Source: Elgaria multicarinata webbii (lineage: Eukaryota; Chordata; Lepidosauria; Squamata; Anguidae). From it: a stretch of DNA of 64,000 bases. Below, piece by piece: positions 11,451 to 20,606 of the stretch. The stretch covers positions 1,066,501 to 1,130,500 of the forward strand of contig NC_086188.1 in assembly GCF_023053635.1 (NCBI RefSeq). Reading direction: 5' to 3'. Numbering within the stretch: position 1 is the stretch's first letter; each line of letters starts with the position of its first letter. The position numbers were made by a program, and so were the translations under genes. The notes under the pieces are model-generated. The model had not been told where the DNA came from. It did no database searches and saw only the letters and a list, made by a program, of their open reading frames with translations.

Positions 11451-12806
11451 CAGGCGCTGGGTGATGTTTGAAACAAAATTCCTGCTGTTTGAGGACATTT
11501 TCCAGCTCTTGCGAATTGAATGTCTTCTTAAAGTATCGGAAGAGCCCGTTAAAGCCCATCACCACGTGGTAGGTCTGGGCTATGGTCCACGGTTTCGGAG
11601 AAGTGCAGTTGGGGAGTCCTGTTAAATGGGTAGCGGCGCGGTTTCCCATGATCTCCAGCGAGTTTTTGTTAATGAGTGTGTTCTACAGGAGTTGAAATAA
11701 AAGCATCCGTTAGTTCACCGGGGCCTGCCTGCCTCTCCCTCCCTCCCTCTCTCTCACGGTAGGCGAGGCGGAGCTGCAGCCTGTGCAGCCAGAGCCCCTG
11801 GACCCTCCGGACTGGCGCTGTAGAGAGGCGGAGCGCGTTCTGAGCACACGCGGAGCTCTCTCAAGAGCCGCCTGGGTCCGTCTGTCGAGTCCAGTATTGT
11901 CAGCACTGGCTGGCAGCAGCGGCTCTCCAGGGTTTCAGGCAGCAGCATTTGCTAGCGCCCCCCCCCCCCCATTTGGAGATGCTGGGGGTGGAATCGGGGA
12001 CCTTCTGCCAGCAAAGTATGTGCTCTAGCCCCCGAGCTGCCAGCCCCTTCCCCTTGTGGGTGTCTGTGCTGCAGGACAGCAGTGAATCACAACACTTTGG
12101 TTTGCTGTGGGTTTGCTGTATCCCGCAGGAGAGCAGCGAATTATCTTTCTCAAACAAGCCACCCAGAGAAAGCACAGTTTGTTGTTGAGTTGTTTAGAGT
12201 GATTAAACATCCTGGGTTCAGACAACATGCTGATCCCCGGTTCAACTGACAACCCATGTTTCAACATCGATCCACATTGGACCACTGAGTGTGGCTTAGG
12301 GTGTTGTGTGAACAGCCCCGTTATGCACTGCGCAATCAATAAATGTTACTCCCGTGCTGTCCTCGACAGCCGCGTGGAGAGCCCGGAGCACGTCCCTGTT
12401 GCTGTTTGCGACCTTTTAACACATGGCAGGATGCAGCATCCGTCCCATTGCAAGCCCGGTTAGGCCTGAACAACATTTGCACGCCCACTCCAAATTGCCA
12501 GCCCTTTTCCGACTGGCACAAAAAATCTACAGCTGTCATGTGCAAACTGAGATTGTGAGCTGTCGCGCCCCTGGAAATGCATCGAGCTGACGAAAAACAG
12601 TTACATTTTGAGTGCAGCTTGGAAGTCTTTGTTGTTTCCAGGGCTTAATATTATGGGGCAAAGTCAGTGCAGGATACTTACATAGCGGTTAGAAAGCTTC
12701 CTGGCGTCGTTTTCTAACTTTGCACTGCACTGTTGACTTTGGAAGTCTTTTTTTGAGACTGGGTGTGCAGACACGCAGCAGAGGACAAAGATCAATCCGC
12801 AGATTT
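11311..12806 (-). CDS. IL31: Secreted helical cytokine, IL31-like
   Basis: Two minus-strand exons join in phase. Exon 12682-12806 (acceptor CAG, donor TAT|GTAAGT) encodes a hydrophobic signal core ICGLIFVLCCVSA, then HPVSKKDFQSQQCSAKLEND. Exon 11311-11682 (acceptor CTGTAG) encodes the remaining 123 residues to TAA. About 164 residues are seen; human IL31 has 164. Cysteines lie in PNCTSP, EFCFKHH and YYNECLAHL. The step from the NVT glycosylation site to the last Cys is 25 residues, the same spacing as human NIS..SEC as I recall it. The locus between MLXIP and LRRC43 is that of mammalian IL31, which signals through IL31RA and OSMR. The start is unresolved: either a short exon 1 lies upstream, or the ATG at 12838 is used, which is one base out of frame at an AAA run. 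Cytokine class likely; IL31 orthology moderate. Confidence 0.6.
11880..12060 (-). repeat. tRNA-headed SINE, minus orientation
   Basis: Contains TGGCAGCAGCGGCTCTCCAG and the tRNA-like end GCAAAGTATGTGCTCTAGCC, familiar from reptilian SINEs. A poly-C run interrupts it. It lies in the intron between the two cytokine exons. Confidence 0.65.
12212..12322. repeat. MITE with GTTCAGACAACA termini
   Basis: Left end GGGTTCAGACAACATGCT and right end TGTTGTGTGAACAGCCCC are imperfect inverted repeats. Related copies lie at 48155-48330 and 54371-54453, all within introns. Confidence 0.6.
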
Positions 12807-12919
12807 CTGTTCACAAGACAAAAGAGGCGAATAACCATGAAGGGTCCCTGTAAGCAAAGAGTGAGGGGCCACGACGCACGGGGCCCTGTCCCTTTCCTGT
12901 CTCCTGCTCCTGTGAGGAT

Positions 12920-13077
12920 GCTGGACCCGCGCACCCATCGCTCACCAGCCGAGGAATGTGACTGCAGAGAACAGCATGGAGTTCCAGCATTTGAGTTTTT
13001 ACTACGCCGTTCGATACTATAACGAATGCTGAAACACCCATCTGAGTGTTTCAGGCATTTAAATGAGATCATGTGTT

Positions 13078-13108
<31 letters not shown>

Positions 13109-13352
13109 GCGCCATCCTGAGATCAGCCAGGCCTGGCCCTATAGGCAAGCGAGGCTACGCTGCAGCTCCGAGGTCAGGGGGGCGGCAGATCCGCTCTGGA
13201 TTTCAGTCAACTCAGTCAGACCTCTAAAGGGGCTCTCCAGGGTCCTCCGCTCCCTTCAGAGTCCTGACTGAAATCCAGAGCCGTTCACTGCCCCACTGAC
13301 CACAGAGCCACCAGCCTCCACTGGCTGAACTCCTATGCAAAATTAACCTGGG
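12920..13352 (-). repeat. Inverted duplication, right arm
   Basis: Inverted copy of 11025-11450, about 1.47 kb away and just upstream (in the transcript sense) of the cytokine signal-peptide exon. Its copy of the cytokine C-terminus is disabled: the frame ends directly after the conserved YYNEC. Edges are sharp at GCTGGACCC on one side and AACCTGGG on the other; no target-site duplication is visible. Confidence 0.9.
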
Positions 13353-14929
13353 GGGCCGGTGTGGTGGAGCCGTGCTCCTGTGCGTTGGGACCCTCCTTTG
13401 CCCTGCACAGCTGTGCCAGAGTGCTGGGGAAGTGGTGGGACACTCCCCCCCCCGCCTTCAGGGCGTCTGCAAACCCCGGCCTGCTTGGCCGGGAAGCCGC
13501 CTTCATGGAGGGAGACTTCCCACCATCCTTTGCGGCGCCCTGGGCGCCTCCGAAAGCTTGACCGCACGGGGCATTGAGGAGTCCTCCCTGGCGGCTCCTC
13601 ATGGGTTCTTGAGTCAGTGATGTGACCCGCTGGTGTTTCTTTTAAGGGCAGGGAAATGGGGGGTTTGTCTCTGAAGCGCTCGTTCTGCTGACGTTTTGCG
13701 CAGAGCCCCGAGGTGAGGAGGAAGCGCTTTGCAGATGAAGCCGAAAGTAGAGGCAGCGATGAGCAGCCTCGTGGAGCTCCTAGACAGGCAAGGCGAGGCG
13801 GAAAGACGTCCCCGAAGGTCCAAGCCCCCCTGCTTCCCGCCCCCTTCCGAGATCAAGGCAAGGACCCGGTTTTTCTGTAAAACAGCCTTCCCCACCCTCC
13901 TCGTGCCCCCCAGATGCGTTTGACCTCAGTGCCCATTATTTGGCCATGCTGGCTGAGGGCGATGGGAGTTGCAGTCCATCCCATCTGGAGGGCATCGGGT
14001 GAGGGAAGGCGGAATTTGGCTTGCGTTGCCGATGGTCCATTAGACGTGAAGGACCCTCTGCTGCTCTCCCCTGTGTCTTTCCATCCCCCGCCCCCATCCT
14101 CACGGGGAGCGAATCCTGCCCTCTATCGCCTTTCTGGACGCCTATTGGTTAAGGGAGATAACTTCAAAAACTCAAGCGTTTGGAAATATTTGGCCACCAA
14201 CCACTGCTTCCATTGAAGCTAATTGTCTACGTTCTTTAACCTCTTGTTTGAATGATGACTCTTTCTAGGGGGGAAGGGGAACCAGCGCCCTCCCCCTCTT
14301 CCATCCCGCCCCTCCCTCCCCGGCTGTGAAGGGAGGGGCTCCTCTCCCTCGCCGGCTGGCAGGTCAAAGCCCCCAATGGCATGCCCCGGTCGCTCGGCCC
14401 GAGGGGGACCCTGGCAGGGGGAGTAGAGGAGCCGTGGCCCTTTGCCCCCTCTGGCAGCCCCGATCCGGTCGCACTGGGCCTGTGAGTTCTGTGCCCCCCC
14501 AAAGGATCCGTGGCAAGGCATGTGTGGCACCCACCTTTCACGCCCAGCATGGTGAACGGAGTCGCAGGGTAGCAGCAGTTCTCAACCTCCGCTTGACCGT
14601 TGGGCTTCTCTGCCTCCCTTGTGGACCACGAGGCCGTATTTATACCCGCACTTATCAGATTTCCCCCCACACACGCAAAGCCCAAAGAGGTTTTGGTTTT
14701 CTTCTTTCCGACATGGTGAATGTGCAAATGATTTCGATCAACTTCCTTTTGCCGTGGTAATCAGATGGGTCTCCCCCTGCTTGGTTCGTGGTGATGCTTT
14801 ATCCGGTAAACTTGGTAGGAGGTGGCCTCTGTGCCTCTTGGTGCCAGAGGGGTGGCCTGGCCTTTGGCCTCCCTGCCCCACTGACTCTGAGAGGGTGGCG
14901 GGGGGGGGGATTCCCGGCTGCATTGCCAG

Positions 14930-15065
14930 GTAGGGCTGGGGAGGAGCCCTGCCCAAGGTCCCGCAGAGCCCTTGCTGCCAGCCTGTGTTGACAACACTGG
15001 GCGAGATGGACCGAGGCCCCTCCCTCTGTACGTGTGGGCATTTCCTATATACCCCATAAAGGCAG
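14930..15065 (+). repeat. SINE fragment
   Basis: GTTGACAACACTGGGCGAGA followed by TGGACCGAGG resembles the 3' part of a reptilian tRNA-headed SINE; it runs into a (GA)n tract. Confidence 0.5.
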
Positions 15066-15077
15066 CTGTGTGTGAGT

Positions 15078-15114
<37 letters not shown>

Positions 15115-18100
15115 TCCTGAGGGAATTGCAAGAGGATCAGCGAGTTCTGAGCAGAGAGCAGGAGACGGACCCAGGACTGTTAGCGCACCGGGCAGGCTTG
15201 ATGCGCCTTCGTTTTGTTTCAGTAGTTCCTGGGGTGTTTTCATGCCCTCCGGACTCTGCCTCTTCCAGGCTTCGGTCCACTGAGGCCCTGCTGGGCTGTT
15301 GAAACTCAGGGCAGAGGAGGACCCAGGCGCTGGTCTCCACGAGAACGAGGTGACCGGTACGAGCTCCACAAGGGCATTTTATTTCCTTTGTATCCTGTCC
15401 TTCCACCAAAAGCCGGCACTCCAGGTGGCTAACAAGAAAACCGAGCTTAAAAAAAAAAAAAGCGTAATTAAAACATAACACAAAATTGGACACGTTGCAA
15501 ACGCCCCTCAAACACTGTTCATGCAACAAATGGAAAAGCCCCCGGCCAATTAAACCTCCCTTGAACGACACCGCGTCCCTGAGGAAGAAACGTTCTTGAA
15601 AAGTTCCGTCTGTTGGGTGTTTCTGTGCGAGTCGTTACTGAGGGGCTGGAAGGGGAAATGGAAGACGGGGAACTCCGTTTCCCATCGCCCTGCCTGTCCG
15701 GTCTGTGGGGCTGAAGGGTGGGAGAAGCAAGTTGGAGGGTCTGCGGTGGGGAGGGGAGGGGAGGGGAGGCCGCTGGTCCTCCGGTAGGCTGGCTGCTTTT
15801 AGTGAGGCCGTCGAGGCCCAGTGGTCCCAGGGGAGGCCGCTTGACTCCGCTGGCAGCGCCAGGGCCAGTCAGGGTTCGCCTCAGGCAGCGTGGGAAGCCG
15901 CCCCTTTGGCTTCCCTGGAAGGAGCCTTCTCGTTATTCGGCTAATGAGTCGCTTGTTTGTGTTTTTAATATCGCTCCTGTAGGACTTTCCCCTGGGTTGG
16001 GGACATGAATGGTATTGCCCGGGGGTATGGGGGTGGTGGTGGCGCGGGAGGGAAGCTGGGCAGGGAGTTTGTGGATGTTTGCGACTTCCACTCCCAGCAT
16101 CCCTGCCCATGGGCCGTGCTGCCTGGGGCTTCTGGGAGTTGAAGTAAGTCCAAAACGCCCAGAGGGGCCCCTGGAGTTCATGGACCCACGATTCGCTGAG
16201 ATGTGCAGCTTGGTGTCAGGTCATTGATCGCTCACCCTTTGAGCATTTGGGGTGGCCGACTGGTGAGTGTGTGTGTGTGTGTGGATGCAAGCAATTCTGT
16301 GCCTCTTTCGGCATGCCAGCAAGGGGGGGTCTCAATCTGCCCCCATGACTCCAGTTTCTTGGAGTGCAGCGTTTTGCGCAGGCCTTGAATCAGGGTGCCG
16401 TCCGATTGCGCCTGCCTGGATACGCGTGCGCCTCTGAACTCACGGGGCTTCCGAGGATCCAGGACAGAGGGGGGGGCGGTGGAGGCGGCCTTTCGCTTGT
16501 GGGGCTGTTTTGCTCGTCTAGCTGAGGTGTCAGGGAGAGGGGGCTGGGGAGTCTGCCCTCCCCCCTTCCTGCTCTTTCCCAGGCTGCCTTCGTGACCGTG
16601 GAGAGGCAGCCCCCAAGCTAGCTGGGGGGTGGGGGGCAGGGAGCCGGACTCCTGGGTCTGGTCCGACCTCAGATCCAGGAATCCACACTGTCCTCTTCCC
16701 CCCTTCCCCCGGGGCAACTCTGCCTTGGGGGCGCAGGGGCGCTCTCCCTGTGGATGGAGCCAGTGGCCTCGGAAACGTGGCCCCTCCTGCGTTCAGCCCG
16801 TGGCCCCTTTCCTTGCCGGCTGGGCCTTTCAAGGCCCACGCTGGGATAATTCTTTATCTCTTTTTTTCCCCTTTTCAAATCTGAATCCGTGACATACAGT
16901 AGTGCTAGTGGAAATGACAGCTTTGAGGCCAGAGATGGACAGATAACGCGTGGCATTACTCAGCCCCGGCCCGGCCTGCTCCACACTTTCCTGCTCTCGT
17001 AGTCTTTCCATTCAGCGGGAGTGGGGCGAGGCGCTCTTGAGGACGTGGCCTCTCCCCGCAGCTGATAAGCGCCCAAGGGCACCCCCTCCTTCCCAGAAGT
17101 GTAACATCCCCTTTTCCAGTCACCCACTTCCCCGCCCCGCGCCCAGAAGTCACTGAGGAGGAAGAAGGTGCTGCCCCTTCCACGCTTGAGGAAGATTAGA
17201 TCAAAAGGCCGTGCGCGGAGAAGCCCTCGGAAGTCGAACGAAGCGAAAGGCGAAGTTGACTTTCCACCCACCTCCCATTGGACAGAATCACGGCATTGCT
17301 AACTTTGGCCCTGCTTTTCCTCTGATTCATAGTGCAGAGTTCGCACTCGTGGAGCCGCATACGCAGCTGGGGATTTCTGGCGCGTCGACTTGTAGCGCAG
17401 AAGAGGCAAGCAGCCTCTCGCTATTTCATGTGTTAACTGAAAAGTCGCTTGTCTCTTCAGCAAGTGGTGGAAACGTCAGGGAAGCCTGGAGCTGGGAGGA
17501 TTTCTGACTTTGTAATGGTCCTTTCTCCTGTGACATTAATAGCAGCTCGACCTGTGGGCATTAAGCAGGGCCCAATCCGTGCTGCCGTTTTGTCTTTGTA
17601 CTGTAACGTAAGGCATCTGCGTGGAGCTCACAGGGTTCTCCCCAGTCTGTTGTCCTGATGATATTCCTCCGTCCATTTTCCATTCCCCTGAGATCTATCT
17701 TTAGTATGAGCTTTTTGATGCTTGTGATTTTAGGGTGCTGTGAAGTCACGTGTCCAAACTAGTGGTATTATAATTTCTACTGCTGAAAGTGGCTTTAAAG
17801 CAGGAGAACACGTCTTGCAACGTTCCCGTCCACCCTCTTTCCCATTCCCAGAGATTGCTCCTCCTCCTCCTCCTCCTTCTCCTCCTCCTCCTCCTTCTCC
17901 TCCTCTTTCCTTTGTGGGATCTGTAGTCATGAAACCTGTGGATTTTTGGTGTGTGTCTATTTTTCTTTGCACATCGAGACAGCGGTGCAGTTTTCAACAG
18001 CCACAAATGTTTGGTCAAACTATTCCTGCACAGTTGCAAAGATGCAATTATCGGAATTCTTTTAAGAAGCCATAAATGGTGCCGCAACCTCTCTAGTTTC

Positions 18101-18329
18101 TCTCCATTTTCCCAGCCATCTTGCTCCTCTTTCTTTGCAAGAGTTTTGATGGGATTGGTGGGCAGGAAATTCCTGATTATTACTTTTCCGGTGTTCACAT
18201 ACACAGCTGCACAGGTGTGAAGAACCACACAATTTATTTTTAAAACTGAGTTCCTACACATCTGTGAAAGGTGTCTGTGTGTAGAGAGTGGATTGAAAAA
18301 AAATATTCAGACTGAAATGGCAGCGTGCC

Positions 18330-18590
18330 CCCTCCTATTTCTTTCTGTATAACATTTATATCCCGCCTTTTTCCCTCCAGGGAACCCAAGACCGCGTACG
18401 TGACCCTCCTCCTCCTCCTCCTCCTCTCCATGTCATCCTCACAACAACAGTCCTGTGAGGGAGGCTGGGCTGAGGGTCCGGGACTGGCCCAAAGTCCCCC
18501 AGTGAGCTTCCATGGCTGAGTGGGGACTAGAACCTGGATCTCCTGACTCCCAGTCCAACACTGTAACCACTAGGCCACACACTTCTCCCG
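18330..18590 (-). repeat. tRNA-derived SINE, minus orientation
   Basis: Second copy of the family at 7556-7785, with a (CCT)n expansion inside and the same tRNA-like head ending near TAACCACTAGGCCAC. Confidence 0.8.
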
Positions 18591-18736
18591 CAGCTGCAGC
18601 ACTAGAGTGTGCCTTGCAGCATGTGCTGCCACTATAACCGTACAAACACCACGTGACCCTTCGGCCACAGGGGCAATGCAGTGCCTTGGCGGGTGGCCCC
18701 TTCCCGTGGCAGTTGCTGTGCGGGATTCATGCGCGG

Positions 18737-18741
18737 TATTA

Positions 18742-18790
<49 letters not shown>

Positions 18791-18791
18791 T
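18737..18791. repeat. (TTA)n microsatellite
   Basis: About 18 uninterrupted TTA units. Confidence 0.95.
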
Positions 18792-18794
18792 CTT

Positions 18795-19205
18795 ACCCGC
18801 CACTCCCTCTGGATCGAGGCAGGGAACAACATTGAATACAAAACATAAAATGCATAAAACTGATTAAAAACATAAAACCAATACATGATTAAAACCTTTT
18901 TAGACTTCTTAAAAGTCGACTGGGTAGGCCTGCCGGAAGAGATCCGTCTTTAAAGCTGTCTTAAACTCAGAGAGAGCGTTAAGCCGATGAATCTCCTCCG
19001 GCAGGCCCTTCCACAGTCTGGGGGCGGCAGAAGAGAAGGTCCTCTGGGTAACAGTTGTCAATCTAGTTTTTGCTGACTGGAGTAGATTCTTCCCAGAGGA
19101 CCTGAGTGCGCGGGGCGGATTGTTCGGGAGAAGGCGCTCCCGCAGGTAGCCTGGACCCAAACCACGCAGGGCTTTAAAGGTGATCACCAACACTTTATTC
19201 TTTAC
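18795..19205 (-). mobile_element. Non-LTR retrotransposon 3' fragment
   Basis: On the minus strand a 94-codon frame reads FKALRGLGPGYLRERLLPNN and, further on, RTFSSAAPRLWKGLPEEI. This is the pattern found at the C-terminus of L2/CR1-group reverse transcriptase polyproteins. It is followed by an A-rich tail. The rest of the element is missing. A homologous piece, on the plus strand and non-coding, lies at 62070-62580. Confidence 0.65.
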
Positions 19206-20495
19206 CCCGAAACTAATTTTTGCTGTTACTTTATCTGCATACCGATAAAAGCTTCACCTGCTGAGTTTTTAGCAGGTCTGCTGTTTTTACTGGCTCTTTC
19301 AGGAGCGAAGGTCGTGGCTCGCCAGCACACGGGGCCCCTTTCTTCTTTTTTCCACGCGGCTTCAGGAACGACCTGCGCCCCACGGCCCCATAGCATGCTG
19401 GAAGAGCTGCTGGGCGGGAGCGCGTGTCGTGTTCGGCTCTTTAGCGAGGCGCGCAAGTCACTGGGACCCCCCAAGCCCAGCCCCCCGCAAAGCAGTGGGT
19501 TCATGCGACTGGGTCTTTGTCAAATTGGGGCGATGGCAGAGCTACTCACCCTAGGGGGAGATATTTTTTTTCCTCCAAAGGAAACAGGAGAAGCCATAGA
19601 GAAGTCTTTTCATCTTCAGACGGTTTGTGATTAAGCACGCAGTCTCGTGTAGGGCTCCGTGCGGATGGCGCCGGTTTCGTGGGAAGCCATTGCAAAAAGG
19701 AGCTGGGGGTGGGGAGGCGTTGGGCGAGAAATCCCGGCTAGAAAGGGAATCGTGGCGCTTTGGGTGGGGGGGAATACAGGAGGCGGGGTGGGGGGGGCGG
19801 CTTCAGGGAGTGAGAAGCCGGGTCTGTAGCACAAAGGACAATAGCGCCAGCCCAAAACGGCAATATTTAAAGAAGTATTTGTGTTAGTCAAACGAAACAA
19901 ATCACCACTAGGAGAGCACATCCAGCTTATAAAGTTTTACAGATTTGTGTTTGTTTTTAATGTATAGCTTTAAAATTGAGAGGCTGCAATTCGCTGCCAT
20001 TCTCTCCTGCCAATGTGACACAGAGGCTGAATGTGCTGTACTGTGTTAGGCTGTTCCAGTCAAGCATGCGGCGCTGGGACCAGTCCCTGGCCCCACACCG
20101 CCCTTCCCTGCCCCCCCCCCCACCTTCCACTTTCAAGGCACATTGAATGATGTCAAATTGAAAAGAGACCCCTCCGCGCCTTCTTTTAATGGCGCTTTGT
20201 ACGCGGCGCGTCCTTTTTTGGCCCTCGCTCGGCCTGAGGCCGCGACTCCGCCGCTCAGCCCCCGTGGAGGGCGCGAGGTTGGGGAAGCCCAGGGCACCTT
20301 CAGCCAGCCCTGAGACAGCCCTGTCTCAGAAGTCAACCTCTGTCGAATCCAATGGGACGCGCTCCTGGGTGAGAGTGCCGGGGTGGGTGGGTGGAGAAGC
20401 GATGGGAAGTGGGGCGCCCCGTGCCGCTCTGCACGTAAAGCCGGCCCGCCGTTGCACCACAAAGGCCACTTCCGTTTGGAGAACAACCCCACGGC

Positions 20496-20528
20496 GTCTC
20501 CTAGCAACCCTGTGGGTTTCCTAGCAAC
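20496..20528 (+). promoter_or_regulatory. Tandem RFX X-boxes before LRRC43
   Basis: GTCTCCTAGCAAC (20496-20508) and GTTTCCTAGCAAC (20516-20528) both fit the RFX X-box consensus (GTNNCC, short spacer, RGNAAC). They start exactly 20 bp apart, about two helical turns, and end 78 bp before the LRRC43 ATG. RFX factors drive cilia genes, which fits the downstream gene. Confidence 0.7.
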
Positions 20529-20606
20529 GGGGGACGCTGCGGAATTCCCTGGGCGAGGAGGAGGAGGTGGTGGCGGTGGCGGTGTGCCGGCCGCGCGGAG
20601 GGAGCC

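Larger units (their letters stand above)
13353..20490. other. Intergenic, GC-rich and repeat-dense
   Basis: No supported gene across 7.1 kb. It contains SINE and LINE fragments (14930-15065, 15365-15500, 18330-18590, 18795-19205), a (GA)n tract (15075-15112), a (CTC)n tract (17860-17906) and a (TTA)n array (18737-18791). An open frame at 13703-13880 and a CpG-rich frame at 19314-19634 resemble no known protein. Confidence 0.55.

Noticed and set aside
12943-12977. ATG with MLFSAVTFLG and a GTGAGC donor in the right arm as cytokine exon 1
   Set aside because: Its splice phase joins to exon 12682-12806 with an immediate stop, and the same sequence in the left arm is antisense 3' coding DNA.
13081-13108. 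Short tandem array suggesting a CRISPR-like repeat
   Set aside because: It is a simple (GGCA)n tract without spacers, in a vertebrate genome.
13703-13880. Plus-strand frame beginning SPEVRRKRFADEAES after a CAG
   Set aside because: No compatible upstream exon (the 9780 donor phase gives a stop), no donor at its end, no recognised family.
17147-17199. Short acidic frame after a CAG acceptor as last exon for the 9696 exon
   Set aside because: Phase fits, but 17 codons, weak polypyrimidine tract and a 7-kb jump over another gene make it a likely chance match.
19314-19634. 106-codon plus frame upstream of LRRC43
   Set aside because: GC-rich DNA with no conserved motif; not homologous to the known LRRC43 start at 20607.
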